Positions 1-11,762 of a stretch of 64,000 nucleotides of DNA are shown here, piece by piece. The stretch lies in NCBI RefSeq assembly GCF_963675165.1, contig NC_087377.1:14132198-14196197 (forward strand), in the 5' to 3' direction. Each line of letters begins with the position of its first letter. Within the stretch, counting starts at the first letter, position 1. The stretch comes from Halichondria panicea. Its lineage: Eukaryota > Porifera > Demospongiae > Suberitida > Halichondriidae. Under the pieces are notes generated by a model, which did not search any database, was not told the DNA's origin, and was given only the letters and a program-made list of their open reading frames with translations. The position numbers and the translations under genes are program-made.

Positions 1-28
<28 letters not shown>
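1..28. repeat. (CA)n microsatellite
   Basis: Pure CA dinucleotide run at the window edge. The following 50 bases (a CACTACnGTATACCTCGCTT-like stretch, then GCGCATGCGC and ACCGAGGCAT) recur next to another CA run at 53992-54063, so the microsatellite is part of a dispersed repeat and not an isolated run. Confidence 0.9.
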
Positions 29-37
<9 letters not shown>

Positions 38-77
38 ACCGTATACCTCGCTTACGCATGCGCATGCACCGAGGCAT

Positions 78-252
78 AACAACCACCTCCAAATAAGGGC
101 CAGTTGCTATAATTATAACGGCCAGGCACCCAGGTCCCAGGTGAACAGTTTGTGTACAAAACAACCTCTCAACAAACGCCACCTCAGAGTCTGTATAAAG
201 GCCAAAACATTGTTCCCCAAAGGTGTTCGTTATAGAGGGGTTCCACTGTAGT
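78..252. mobile_element. MITE-like repeat, copy 1 (inverted copy at 11480-11657)
   Basis: About 175 bases that match the reverse complement of 11480-11657 nearly end to end. The outer end reads GGGGTTCCACTGTA, whose complement TACAGTGGAACC resembles the terminal repeats of pogo/Tc1-like non-autonomous elements. No coding capacity was seen. Superfamily placement is a guess from the end sequence only. Confidence 0.6.
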
Positions 253-1440
253 TTTAGCTCTGGACTAGAAAGCTATATAGCTGGAAAGAAAGTACTGTAA
301 AGCTACACTGTTCCCTTAAACTTTAAACTCCTGGCGCCCTTTTTAGCAACAATCATGCAACGTCCATCATTTCCCATTCCTAGCGTTTCCCGTGCTGCAT
401 GCAGCAAAACCATTTGTAAAAATGGGTATTGGGTGTGGCTGGATTGGGTTACTATAATGCATGGGGAAAAGGGGAGGTCAGTGGGTGACAGCTTAATTGT
501 TCAGAAATCTGCACGTGTGATTGCATATAGCTTTGTATACATTCAGAGGCATCAGTACTACCTGCTGTGCTTTCATTAATTCATACCAAATTTAACTGCC
601 ATTCGTCTGTTATATAGGTGAATGATGACGGGGCATGCAGTTCAAGATCTTGTGATGGATTTACATAAGTATAGTTACCTGTTTGTGAATGTTGTACAGT
701 AGCTATAATTATATCATAAATATGCAAGGTTTCAATGCAGTTCAATATTGTAATTCCAGCCACCAAAAACAGAACAACAATTTTTTTACGCTGCAAGTGG
801 TCTCTATGCTGGTTTCTATATGCAGCAAATGTTTTCAAGGCAACAAATTAGTTATTACATGGCGATTCGGCCAATAAACTGCTTGTGGCACAAATTGCCA
901 TGTAATAATACATATTGTAGGCAGGTTTTGGAAGTAGTCATGCAGTATACGAATCATAGTGACTGTAGGCTAGCGTCAAATCCAGGCCGATTCAAATACC
1001 TTTGTTGCCCAGTGAGTGGGCAGATCAAAGCAATCCAGTGCTTTGTAACTTTAATGTAAAATTCATTATATAACACTAATACTGTTTGAGCGAAAGCATA
1101 ACATGGCGAGAGGCATTAGCAAGCGCACGCTTGCAACACTCGTTATTACAGTAGTATTATAGTCTATTGTTATTTAAGAAATTGTTATGCAAAACCAAGG
1201 TATACTCTACTCTAGCCTTTCATACTTCCTCTACTGACTAAAGGTCTCACGAAGGCTGACTCTACTGCATGTAATGTACTGTACTGTACTGTTCATAACA
1301 GATTATGTTCCTGGTAAATGCGCTCCAAGTACTGTACTGTGTGGGAGGACAGTTATTGAGGTTTTCTCTCGCCCACGCTCGTTCAAACTTGTCTACGTTA
1401 CTAGGGGATCACGCAACTTAGCAATTTTGTGTAAAAGTAT
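253..1440. other. No gene recognised
   Basis: AT-rich sequence without a convincing gene. Positions 390-530 match the dispersed repeat seen at 10555, 17895 and 42610. A minus-strand frame at 581-838 contains a hydrophobic stretch (KIVVLFLVAGITILNC) but has no splice or homology support. A (TACTG)n-like run lies near 1275-1293. The words TCCAGGCCGATTCAAATAC near 980-998 resemble a decayed end of the TAGCCTCGA transposon family. Confidence 0.5.
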
Positions 1441-1444
1441 CAGT

Positions 1445-1970
1445 ACAGCGGTTTTCAGAGTTCTTGCATCAGTTCTCCAATGTCTAGAGCGGAAGTCACT
1501 TGTCACGTGATATTCCCACAAATATTACTGAGTCAGACAAGTTTTGAGTTTTTAATAGACAAAATTACTCCTCGTTACTAAATGTACTAGTTATTCAGAG
1601 AAGTCTGAAATAGGAGTGTAGCTTCCCAGTATTATAAGTAACTGGTTGAAGTGGCTTGCCCCGGCCTGCCTACTCATTTTGTGTTGCTGCAAGCTGATGA
1701 GTCATACAGACAGTAGAATCTCTCTAATAGCTCCAGACATCCAGTTTTGTGTAGCTCACCAAACTATTTGAACTGCTTACAATCTCAAGGATAGCTTCAG
1801 CGGTGATGCAAAAGGCTTGCATTTCCAAAGGTTGATTTTCTCCTAAATCATGTATTGGAAAAAAATCGGTTTGGAATGGGGTAGAAATTCAATCTTGTTA
1901 TGTAATGGTTCACGTGACAAGTACTTCCGCTCTAGACATTGCTAATGCAAGAACTCTGAAAACCGCTGTA
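1445..1970. repeat. Inverted repeat pair with about 400-base spacer
   Basis: Bases 1445-1509 and 1911-1970 are near-perfect reverse complements (shared core CAGCGGTTTTCAGAGTTCTT with TCTAGAGCGGAAGT). The spacer is unrelated AT-rich DNA. This geometry fits a small fold-back or TIR element, although flanking target duplications were not found. Confidence 0.6.
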
Positions 1971-2026
1971 GTTTGACACTCTTCTCTTCTTATGCACTCT
2001 TGCTGATACTTCTACACAAACGCTGT

Positions 2027-2300
2027 GCACAAAGTAACATGACTCGCACGTGATAAAGTATTGTAAATTTACTAGTAATCTCCTAGTAAATGTTAACCGT
2101 GACGTTTTTAGGGGTGTGGTTTTCGAACAATTCGTTTAACGTTCAGAGCTTGTAGAGCTGCTCACTGCACACTGATAGGAGACGATATCTTCACAAAAAT
2201 CATCTAAATAGAGACAATAGTCAAGTTGATCCTCTTCACTTGCACTCTTTACTCACTATTAATTAACAACTTCTGTGCGTTGCGTAATTATGCGTAAACG
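2027..2300. repeat. Paralogue of the 51540-51835 open-frame segment
   Basis: Matches 51540-51835 in the same orientation over most of its length (shared TTAACCGTGACGTTTTTAGG and CTCTTTACTCACT). The copy at 51.5 kb keeps a 116-codon frame. Here the frame is broken by small insertions and substitutions. It is either a dispersed repeat or a decayed gene duplicate. Confidence 0.6.
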
Positions 2301-2507
2301 TCATCAATTGCGAGTTGCTCACGATCAGTGAGCTGAGAAAGCAAACAATAACGATATTATATTTCGATACACATGTACATGTAGCGAATTTTCTACCTGG
2401 TTTTTCTTGAATGTGGTAGTGATATTGTGGTCTTGGCTGTCATAATTATCTGTATGCAGAGAAACAATTATTCCCCTATCTATGGTCTAGGCGTGCGCAT
2501 TGCATAG

Positions 2508-3328
2508 ACTCGGGATCGACCAAGTTCACCGAAGTTGATGAGGATCATCACGTACGTGGTGGGTGGGTGGGCTTCACCTTGATTCTTGTTTACTCTGTTC
2601 ACATTGGAGTATTATTATCATAGGCACAAATGCAGTATTAGTTATTGAATCACTAAAGTTTCCTCGCATAAATCATAGATAGAGCAAAGAGGGATTGGCA
2701 ACAAAATCTACCTCGAATAACGTACTATCTGTGTTGCCCGGCGTTACTCGAGGCTGTCTACTTCAACATAGGAAGACAGCCTCGAGTAAAGCACAGGCTG
2801 GGAACGGTTGAGGAGACAACTGATTGTCTTACTGTCAGTATAACAATCCTGCTGCTGATTTTAGACTTCATTTCCATGCTTGAGGCTATATGTGATCCAG
2901 GACACTACTTAGTTAGACAATCTTAGCTATATTATAGGTGCTATTGGTACATAGCCATAAAAAACCGGTGAAAAGAAGTGAAAAAAGCGCTATGTACCGC
3001 TAGCTCTTTCTCAACAATCTAGAAAAATTTTTGGGAATTTCCACATAATACACATCATCAAGAAGCATGGAAATGAAGTTTTGGGGGGGTCTTAGAAAGC
3101 TTTGTGTAAGGCCTCAAACATAAAAAAAGTGTTTCACGGCGTTACGGTGGGGGACAACACGCATCGTTTCAGGATTAAGTCACACCCCCTGCACAAAAGT
3201 CTACGTTTTAACTTCCGTTGCCAATCCCTCTCTTCTTTATCTATGCATAAATTAATGTTGTGAGGAGGACAAAGGTCATCAGTATCACGTGATCCTCATC
3301 AACTTTGGTGAACTTAGTCGATCCCGAC
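2508..3328. mobile_element. Long fold-back element with nested inverted arms
   Basis: Three nested pairs of inverted segments pair outside-in: 2508-2552 with 3282-3328 (GATCGACCAAGTTCACC type), 2666-2702 with 3212-3250 (GGGATTGGCAAC), and 2865-2881 with 3064-3079 (CATTTCCATGCTT). A local hairpin lies at 2744-2785 (CCTCGAGTAA arms). Together they make an 820-base hairpin with a small loop. No protein is encoded. This is typical of fold-back or long-TIR non-autonomous elements. Confidence 0.65.
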
Positions 3329-5460
3329 AGGCGCGGTGCAGCTCAAGTAATTAGCCTTTGATTACTCCATAGATACTGTACACTTCGTGGATGTGAAACA
3401 CTTCTGCTCACTACTAAAAGTCCTGAAACACTCATTGCAACGGATGACACAGACGGATCCGGAGTACATGTAGATTATCTGGAATTCCGTATAAACCAGA
3501 CAGCCCCCTATCGACCTAGTGACAAGCGAGTCCCTGGTCCCACCACAACCATAAACTAAGTAATTACTATATACATATGACTTATTTGCCTGCATTGTTC
3601 TCTCTTTGGTTCTTAGTAACACTATTAAAGTGGGTCAATCCTCACACCCATCTCATAAGTGGCCAGGAGGCTTTGTGCATGACGTGGCTGTGCTTGCATG
3701 TGAGACAGTCGATATAAAGATGGTGGGAATTAGCTTAAGTAAAAGCGGTCATAATAATGACATTATAATTATAGCCTAACAACCAGTGCATGGTCAGGTC
3801 AAGCTGAGGCCTATTTGCTTCTTCCTGGGCGCGAAGCGCCTAAATTTTTGTGGACAGAAATTACACACCCTAATTATGACTTGTATATGCACATCGAAAT
3901 TATATAATAATCACACTCAGCTAGTTTTAAGTTACAAGCAGTATATAGTTTATGTGTCGACGTGTGGGCAAGGCCCTTCGTTTAACTAATTCATTTCAAT
4001 ATTGATGACCATTACCATGCAGGAAACTATTATCAATACTGACAATCAATACCAGTTTAACAGGACTATATATATAGAAGGCTAGATCACGATATCCTTT
4101 AGAAGTTAGAACACACCTAGCCAAGTTCATGCATGTGTTATAATGTACTCGAATTAAAAAGAGCAGTGAATCTCGGTTGGGTGCATGTGTTAAACACAGG
4201 AAAAATATCTAAATTTCCTATACTTTCAGGATAGTACAAAATTTCCTGTAGACTTTCCTTTATGAATCTTACACATGTCCTGAACTTCTTCAGGAATAGT
4301 AAAGGAAACTATACAGGAAACGTTGCACTATCCTTTGTAAGTAGGTTGCAGGACACTTGCAGGACACCTGCCATTTTTCAGGAAATGTGCAGATTTTATG
4401 GGCTGCACTGTAGCAGCACTGTAGCAGGAAATTTAAATATTTTCCCTGTGAAAACTACAACTGAATTGCATGTAAGTGTATTCACTTTAGCACATGCACA
4501 TGTTCAGTTGCCACCATCACTGATCACTGACTTTGTTATGTATATTATAAATTATACTACCCATGCATGCTCCATCCTGTATTATGTGACAGCATAGCAT
4601 AATTATAACAAGATGCTCATAGAGCATTCACTCTGTGCGTTGAACTTCATTGCACAGCGGCAAATGGATTACCGTATAACCGTATAATTATGGGGAATTA
4701 TGATCGTGAATCTATAAAACAACGATTAGATCGATTAGAACAGTGTTTTTTTGTCGCCTTCGAAGATTGCCTACAAGTTTTAATTGAGCCTATTGTTTTT
4801 TAACCACTGTCTCATTAGCAGAGCAGTCCATAAAAGTGTCTAGTTCGCTCTAACAGCTAACTTTTGTGTCCACACACATGCACGCAAGCACCCAAACCGA
4901 CACACACACACCAATCACTCTATACTCCTGCTGTGCGTTGGAGATAGCTTAGGTTTGCATAGCGGTGGCAAAATAACAGCTGAACATTTTAAAAAGGTCA
5001 ACAGTTTTACAGTTTTTCATATCCTCTGAGTATGGCAACTTGTAACTTGCTGTGGCACCAACTTAGCTATTCATGACTAAGAAGATGCTCCTGCTTCCCA
5101 GAGGCGCAGTAGAGCTCTGAATTTTATCTAAAACAGGTCATCCTAGAATGCCAGGGGGGGATAACTGCCCCCGCTGCATGTATACGGCCCTGACGGGGTA
5201 ATAATTTATGTTACAGCACATCATATATTTACCATGGTGAGTTCAATACTAAGTGCGTGCTATAATTATATTAATCTCTTATCACACGGGTAACCATACT
5301 ATTGATTTCTAATCGCTTATATGATGCAGCTAGTTCTCTGCCGCGACCGACCGTTATTTTGATAGCATGCATGCATGCAATTACTCGACAAGTAATTGCA
5401 CAATGTCAATGACGACGTGTAATAATTACTGGACCGGATGTGATATATACTGGGTACAAG
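3329..5460. other. No gene recognised
   Basis: About 2.1 kb of AT-rich DNA rich in ATAATTAT and TGCATGCA words. Short direct and inverted copies of TTTCCTGTA/CAGGAAA occur at 4210-4440, and a short CA-rich run lies at 4867-4910. The words GGGCGCGAAGCGCC at 3828-3841 resemble the body of the CGTAGCC-end transposons. No frame with splice sites or recognisable domains was seen. Confidence 0.5.
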
Positions 5461-5467
5461 TTCCAGT

Positions 5468-5728
5468 GTGATTATTTTCTTGCTGCATAATTATAGCTAT
5501 AATAATTATTATAGTTCATGTTCAAAACAACAGAACCAATTTCAGCAAGTTGTTTATATACAAATTCTTGCTATCGCTATAATATGCCTCGCTGCAATTT
5601 GCCTTAGTATCTTGTTGTCGAGCAAAATAAACTTGTTGTATTGTAGTCAAGCCTCGAGGCAAGGTTTGCTCATGTGCACTATCAAAATGAGTTATAGACA
5701 CTATTTTATCGGTGTTCAGGTGATTTAG
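5468..5728 (+). other. Hydrophobic open frame, significance unknown
   Basis: An 86-codon frame with one strong predicted membrane stretch around residues 30-53 (QILAIAIICLAAICLSILL), bordered by Cys and Gln/Ser-rich segments. It lacks a recognised domain and clear splice borders. It lies just before a receptor tail fragment of the opposite strand, so it could be an unrecognised membrane exon of the cluster or a chance frame in AT-rich DNA. Confidence 0.2.
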
Positions 5729-5929
5729 AAGTCCTCAGCCACTTGTAGCATACCTTATTATTGTTGATTGCAATTGTTGACAGAATTGAATTACATATAT
5801 CCGAAAATTCGCTCGAGATACTAAATCAGTGCCTTTGGGCTTCTAAATCCCATATATTGACATGCACCTTCAAAACAGTGTCTAACTATTATGCATACAA
5901 TTATCGTTCTATTGGTCCGTCTATATACC

Positions 5930-6139
5930 TGGTTACAATTACTGGTCCGTATGCCTGGTTAGTATTCAGTTCAATCTCCTCTTTGGGTGACACCTCCTCA
6001 TAAACAGGATCGACTGATGCAGTGAATCCCTGGCAGGCTACGTTAGCTTGTCCTTCAGCTGCCGGGGGAGTACAATGTCTTCTTACGCATGAGCCAGTAC
6101 ATCAAGAGAGCACCACAAACACAACCAGAAACTATTGCT
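5930..6139 (-). pseudogene. Type A receptor tail fragment (membrane helix end and cytoplasmic tail)
   Basis: The reverse strand encodes the end of a membrane helix (GALLMYW), the basic stop-transfer RKK, and the tail with VYEEV and NQAYGP, as in the intact type A gene at 40958-42474. One extra C in the SPAAEGQ-coding stretch near 6063 shifts the frame and creates a stop before the tyrosines. No Ig, FN3 or sushi exon of the same strand is adjacent. It is an isolated 3' end left by rearrangement. Confidence 0.8.
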
Positions 6140-6557
6140 AAAAGATAAATAGATAAATATCAACTACTAAGTCTTCAAGAGCTGAAAATGTGCTAGTGTC
6201 TGATAAACGGTAAGAACAGACAAAAAAATCGATCATCAGACACAACCTACCGTTTCTTCTGTAGGGGGATATGCTGAGAGTCACATATAATAATTATTTA
6301 AGGACAATGACTAAACAATAAAACCCGCAAAGTTGGAGTTGCAAAACGCTTGTATGTCCATGCAGCAATTATTTCTGCTGAGTCACTTGCGTATCAATGA
6401 TCAGACAGAAAATGAGGTCAAATGTTCTTGGCATCCCACGCAACTGGGATCAAAGGTCATATGTTTTAGTGGGCGTGAAAAGAAAATTTTTTATCACTGC
6501 TTGTTTCCTCAGAATGAGTGTCTGAACATGCATTGTGTCTGAATATAGATGCCTTAC
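6140..6557. other. No gene recognised
   Basis: Spacer between two receptor fragments of opposite strand. I see no exon. AAACGGTAAGAA near 6204 and CTACCGTTTCTTC near 6248 form a weak inverted pair. Confidence 0.4.
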
Positions 6558-7286
6558 TCTAGCACTCTGCTGACAGCATGCATTTGCCATTATTTCAAAT
6601 GGTACATATTGCATGGAAGATTCAACTCTCATTTGCAATACTTTCTGTGTTTATTTCATTACAGATGTGTGTTTCACAAACCAACAAGTTCCCAACAGTT
6701 TTCTTGATGCAATGTTAGTACTTTCATGCGCTGGGATAGGAATCCTTCTCCTCTATTGGGTCTTCAAAGTATATAAACAGCGCACTAAAGGTAATTTGGA
6801 GAGTGAACAAATCAGGTTTTCTTTTTCATTCTTTCTTATTTTGTGTATAATTATATAGGAACCAAAAACAAGCTTGAAACAAATCTCATATTGTGACTAT
6901 GCTCTTATAGCCTGAACATCAAGTCAAAAACAGTTCACGCTCAAGAGTCATCTGAGGTGATAAATTGTTTTAATCTTGACAGAATTATTCATTTGCAATT
7001 GCTATTCAGAAGCCACCTGATTCTCAAGAGTGCCAGCATTTGGAAGATGCGCATTCTGATGGCGTTGAGAAAATGGTTCCAATGCAGAAGAAGCCTTCGA
7101 ATGGCAGCCAGCTAATGACGACACCTAGTAGGAAATGTCCACCCTCTACACTTCCCAAACAAAGAAAGTCAGCATTAACTCCAACACTATTTTGTACGAT
7201 GAGGTTGGTTTAGCGAAAACCAAAGGCAATGTTTCGGATATGACAGAAGTTGAGTTGAAAGCTAATGAGTCTTTCGGGCACACAGC
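6558..7286 (+). pseudogene. Type B receptor 3' fragment, cut by a transposon end
   Basis: Collinear with the 3' half of the type B genes. It holds the end of the second membrane exon (6561-6602), the third membrane exon (6665-6791, with VCFTNQQVPNS and GIGILLLYWVF), the small juxtamembrane exon (about 6859-6955) and the start of the tail exon (from 7012). The juxtamembrane exon has extra bases that break the frame. The tail keeps the LYDEV-coding segment, but the downstream tyrosine reads NESFG, not NESYG. Homology stops abruptly at 7286, where a CAGGGGCGTAGG transposon end begins. Confidence 0.8.
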
Positions 7287-7450
7287 AGGGGCGTAGGCAG
7301 GAATTTGAGGAAGGGGGGGCTGAACTGAAAGGGTGCGAAGCACCCGGTTTCTGGTGCTTTGCGCAGAGCGCTGAAAATTTTCGGTTACCGGAAACCACAC
7401 CTCCTAATTAATGACTCATTTCCGGGAATAGTTGTTGTACCAGGCGTGTC
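7287..7450. mobile_element. Terminal fragment of the CGTAGCC-end transposon family
   Basis: Starts with CAGGGGCGTAGGCAGG, followed by a GGGTGCGAAGCACCC hairpin and GGTTACCGGAAACCACACCTC. That last stretch is shared, in the other orientation, with the element at 60992-61385. The matching far end was not found. The insertion or its later deletion removed the rest of the type B tail. Confidence 0.55.
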
Positions 7451-7879
7451 TGGTTGTACTTAACTTGTAATGATTTATGATGTTACAATTTTGTTGTCAA
7501 TATATGCTAATATTTACAGTGCTAACTACATGTACAATGTATATGATAATGTAGCTGATCAGTTACTTTGCTGGCTCTTCATCAGTACTCAGGCTGGCAG
7601 TACTAGAGCTTGGCAAACTGGCACTAGAGTTTGGCAAGTGGCACTAGATCTTGGCCTTGACTCACGCTTGAGAAATAATGTTTCTGCGACATAGTTGCTG
7701 CTCTCAATCAACCTCTGTGGTAGATTATTGATCAGTTGCATTGCACATGTGCAAGAAATAGTTTATAGCCACACCTGCTTCAATTAATTAAATGGTGCAT
7801 GCTAGTAATTAGGAGTACTCCTATTTGCTCACGTATTGTAAACTCAGTCAGAATTAGATATTCACGTAAATCAATGTGA
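7451..7879. other. No gene recognised
   Basis: AT-rich spacer. A plus-strand stretch near 7590-7660 has a short imperfect repeat (GGCACTAGA-GTTGGCAA). No exon is supported. Confidence 0.4.
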
Positions 7880-8846
7880 AGAGTTATCGTAATCGATTAA
7901 TCTGCCATTGGTTGTTGACTCGGGAGTATCACAGAGCATCAAATCTTCTGTAACTGATTAACAAGCACCCTCATGTGTATTACATTCAATTTAGCATGAC
8001 ATCACCTGATAAAAGGTAATCGTGGAAGACAGAAAAACTGTCTCCCTTTGTATGTAGCCTTAATAGTGAATAAATAGCAACTTGTCTCTTCTCTTGAAAC
8101 CGGGAGCTCCACTACTGTTTGGCACTTCATGGAGCAAGTCGTACTATTGACCCACTTTATTACTGTTGAGTTGGTTATAGTCACAGTGATCATGTAATCA
8201 GTTTGGCATTCCGTCTAAATTAATAGAAATTTAAGTTCATTGTTAATTATACTGATCTGACTTCACTCACAGATGGTGTCCATGTAATTGTAATGCCGTT
8301 TGGATCATCAGTTGTGTTTACTGTAATCAACTGAGGTTCTTCTGGAATTCTTGGTTCTTTAATGGTCACATTCACATCGAGACTATGATGAAGTTCTGGA
8401 TCTCCACATGTGATGTCAGTTACATTGTGCTCCTGTAGCTGTGATAATTCAACAGTGAGAACTGAAGAGAAGTTACTAAATCGCTGATCTGCCAAGCTTC
8501 GTGATACATGTGTTAGCTGGACAAATTGGAAAGGGGACTCAAGGCTCAGACGTATAGGAGCTGTGATAGTATCGTCTGGTACAAATAAATGAATCACATA
8601 GTCCTCTCGATTGTACGACCATGCCAAAATGCTGAGGTCCACTCCCTCACAGAACAGTCTGACAGTTCCTGGACAGTGTTCATCAACCAAACTCACTCCT
8701 CCCTCAGCAGTCAGAGAGGCACTTGTAAACACTAGCCCTAAGAATTTTGTCAGCTTATAGGTTCTCTATAACAGTAAATTAAATCTTACCAGTAGTTAAG
8801 AAAATTAGAAGAAGAACTAAGTATATCTCAAATGTACAATGTCCAT
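7880..8846 (-). pseudogene. Sushi-bearing receptor pseudogene, 5' half
   Basis: Read on the minus strand from 8846. The signal-peptide exon is like that of 42423-42474 but has an insertion with stops. The Ig-like/FN3-start exon (about 8266-8740, HCPGTVRLFC, LAWSYN, ITCGDP) is open and ends at TPS|gtgagt. The second FN3 exon (7988-8219, CYLFTIK) has lost four bases relative to the paralogue at 30250-30478. Only the first third of a sushi exon remains (7880-7945, CDTPESTTNG). No helix or tail follows. The Ig exon alone still looks coding, but the locus cannot encode a full receptor. Confidence 0.8.
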
Positions 8847-9639
8847 CATCTCTTCTGAGTATAAGCCTATATCACAATGTTAACAAATTGCTTGAAGTTT
8901 TTCTGGCAGCACAGGATTCATGTCAAATTCATTGTCAAATCAGGTGATTCGTCAACTTTAACCTAAAAACCAGTAAAACCAGCCCCCTCATAATTATAGC
9001 AAAGTGTTTTCTATTGGGGTATCTCTGGCTATTGAAAGTTTGTGGCAATTCTCGTAATTGGTGGCAATAATTATTTTCAGTGTATGGAAAGTGTTGGTGC
9101 ATACATGTTATACCTTATTACGTAATATTTACTACAATTTAAACCTGCTGTCAAGTTGTACTTTTGGACTCTAGCATTTAGCCTCACTATTGTTAAACAT
9201 TTCCTCTCTTTGTTCTGTGAGCCCCACCCAGGGCCTCCATCATTGTACTTTGTGCTCCTGCAGCCATTTTGTACTCACTTTGCTCTCTATCTAAGAATTG
9301 TTGGCACAGCAATAGTGAAGTCAATTTGCATGAATGCTTGCTATAGTTTAGCTACAGTATTTCAATTGCATATAGCGGAATAGAACCTGTTTCTATTTAG
9401 ATCTAGCCTGTCTAGTATCACTTAGCTAACTATTTGTCTATACCAAGAAAGGGCTCAAACAGAAAGTTTGTGACAATTCTTGTACGTGATTGCGCTGTAA
9501 ACAGATGATTGAGATATAATGATCAATTCAGCTCACACCAGTGGATGGAATACTATCTGACTCGTCAAATAATTATACCACAAAAATACACTAATAAATT
9601 ATTGGCTGGAATGTTACATGAAAAGTCATGTTTTCACAC
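8847..9639. other. Receptor 3'-flank-type repeat; no gene
   Basis: The stretch around 8940-9090 and 9440-9640 repeats at 14580-14884 and 39070-39299 (GGGGTATCTCTGGCTATTGA, then CAGTGGATGGAATACTATCT). In each case it lies just downstream of a type A tail, so it is ancestral 3' flank copied with the gene. The middle part (9100-9440) is unique and shows no gene. Confidence 0.6.
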
Positions 9640-10213
9640 TCTTACTGGTCCGTATGCCTGGTTAGTGTGGAGTTCAATCTCCTCTTTAGGTAACACCTCT
9701 TCATAAACAGGACCAGCTGATGCAATGGGTTCAGCTGCCAAGGAGTACACTGCCTTCTTACGAGAGCAAAGTTGCAGCACCCATTACTAACGAATCAGTT
9801 CACATCAATATGTCTTGTGTATCAGAGAAAGATGGTCACTCTTTATCAAATGCTGAGATTACAGGAATAAGTAGAGGCATAACGTTCTTAATGGCAACGC
9901 ATTGAGACAAAAATAATTGATGTCACGATTATATCTTGTAAAACACCTTCGCAATGTAGGTCAGCAAGATTAGGCACCCACTCTCCTCTTCCTGAAACTT
10001 TAACACAAGTTGCTGTTCTTAGGTGACTGGGAAGTAGACCATCGTCACACTGGAGCACAATTTCTGACCCCTCCATAAAACCAGATTCAGTAGATACAAT
10101 TCTAAGGCTCCCGTTGATAGGAGTAGACACACAATAGCACCGTCTTGGAGAGAAATGAGGACTAATTAAATAGTACTAGTTATAATCTAGTACCTGGTAT
10201 GATGCCACTGTAT
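9640..10213 (-). pseudogene. Type A receptor fragment with an inverted membrane exon
   Basis: On the minus strand, in order: the last bases of the second FN3 exon (up to 10213, then lost), a sushi exon (9947-10145, with IVLQCDDGLLPSH, TATC and GEWVPN intact), and a tail (9640-9730, VYEEV and NQAYGP). Between sushi and tail, bases 9776-9893 carry the juxtamembrane exon (PITNESVHIN to GITFLMAT) on the plus strand. The exon is turned around, and the membrane helix and basic stop-transfer segment are largely missing. Compare the intact layout at 40958-41532. Confidence 0.85.
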
Positions 10214-10227
10214 GTTATAGTTGTGAC

Positions 10228-10325
10228 ACATGCATGAGTGCCACATTGGCTCAGTAGTCTTAGGCCCACATTGGCTCAGTAGTCTTAGGCCCTAGGGCCG
10301 CAGGCCTCGAGGGAAAAGGCACTAC
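10228..10325. repeat. Short tandem duplication with inverted arm
   Basis: CACATTGGCTCAGTAGTCTTAGG occurs twice in tandem (about 10230-10288). A complementary arm (CACTACTGAGCCAATAT) follows at 10320-10336, around a GC-rich loop (GGGCCGCAGGCC). Confidence 0.6.
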
Positions 10326-10554
10326 TGAGCCAATATATCCCATGTGTGCACAAGTGAGCTGTGTAACAACCAGAACAACTGTGTACACATCATTCCTTTT
10401 ATAGGACAACTAGTTTCAACTACTTGTGGTGGCTGTGGAATGCACCAGACGCATGACAAACGTTTTCTGCCTACAAAAATGATGTTTAATAATATACAGG
10501 AAGTCATGAAAGGGACCGTTTCAGGTTACTGGGTGGAGGGTGGGCTGACGTCAT

Positions 10555-10960
10555 TTGGCAGATAGCTGAGAATGTATAGGCAACATGTATTGATATAGGT
10601 GTCGTCCTGCACTTCCAAGAGTACTTCGAGGCTGTCGAAAACATCAGGATCCCCTTCACATTCCGATCGATATTTGCAAAAGGGGAGGGTTCAAAAAGTA
10701 TTAAATGTGGCTGGGTTGGGTTACAAATGGGGAAAAAAGACAAAAATGATGTCAGTGGGTGCATGTGAATCGGGCGAAGTAGCAAAAATTAATATTATTT
10801 TTAAAAATCATTCGGCAGGTAATTTATTAGTTAAGGAGCATTCAAGTGCATAGGAGACTATATGATTGATTTGGGTGGTATGTGTTTGTATTTCAAGGAT
10901 ACCAAGGTATAATATTATTTACTCTCAGAAGAAGAGGGAACGAAAGTATCATGCTTGCAT
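10555..10960. repeat. Dispersed repeat, copy 2
   Basis: Shares ACTTCGAGGCTGTCGAAAAC, TTCCGATCGATATTTGCAAA and GTGAATCGGGCGA with 17895-18290 and 42610-43040, and part of it with 390-530. A following TCAAGGATACCAAGGTAT stretch is also shared. Non-coding. No ends or target duplications were defined. Confidence 0.65.
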
Positions 10961-11040
10961 GTATATACATACTGTATACGTTGTCAAAATTGAGCTCAAT
11001 TGGAAAGCAACCTGACGTATAGTCATTCATTATTCAGTCA

Positions 11041-11130
11041 CAGTCTGACAGTTCCAGGACAGTGTTCACAAACCAGACTCACTCCTTCAACAGTGATAAT
11101 GATTTTATCAAATGTACATACAATCCCCAT
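11041..11130 (-). pseudogene. Ig exon 5' remnant of a type A receptor
   Basis: The reverse strand matches the start of the type A Ig exon (GVSLV-EHCPGTVRL), followed upstream by a trace of a signal-peptide exon (minus ATGGGGATTGTATG at about 11133-11120). Nothing else of the gene is left. The next 200 bases match receptor-flank repeats. Confidence 0.65.
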
Positions 11131-11479
11131 CATCTCTTATTTTTTCCTGAAATGTTAAGTGATTGAGAATTGCATGCAGTTTGTTGACAAACACAATCAT
11201 GCTGATGTTTAACTAGCCCTCTCAATCCTAATTCTATTCAAACTGTTGGGTTATATATATCTTATACTATTGAAAGTTTGTGACAATTCTCGTAATTAGT
11301 GGGAACAATAATACATGACTGTATTTAGTTTCAGTGTGATTGTGTGATTGTACTAGCTGGCTAGTGTGTGAATAATATTTTATGAACTGTTTGTAAACAT
11401 TCAAATTAATACTTAGAAAGCGAAGTACTTTTGTGTGATGCATTTAATTCTTTGTAAGGCGTCTTTACACTCGACCAGG

Positions 11480-11657
11480 AAACCCTCTATAACGAACACC
11501 TTTGGGGATCAATGTTTTGGCTTTTATACAGAGGTGGCCTTTGTTGAGGGGTTGTTTTGTACACAAACTATTCATTTGGGACCTGCATGGGTACCTGGCC
11601 GTTATATAGCAACTGGCCTTTGTTTGGAGGTCGTTGCTAACAGAGGTTCCACTGTAC
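11480..11657. mobile_element. MITE-like repeat, copy 2
   Basis: Reverse complement of 78-252, again ending in GGTTCCACTGTACTGTA. The close match of two unlinked copies across the full length supports a mobile unit and not shared gene sequence. Confidence 0.6.
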
Positions 11658-11762
11658 TGTACGATTTATAGGATGAACTGTTTGGCAGATTATGCTAGCA
11701 TTTGTTCTACGTGTGTGTCGATTAGACTCTTAAAAATCAGTTTACAAATCATTATAGCAGTA

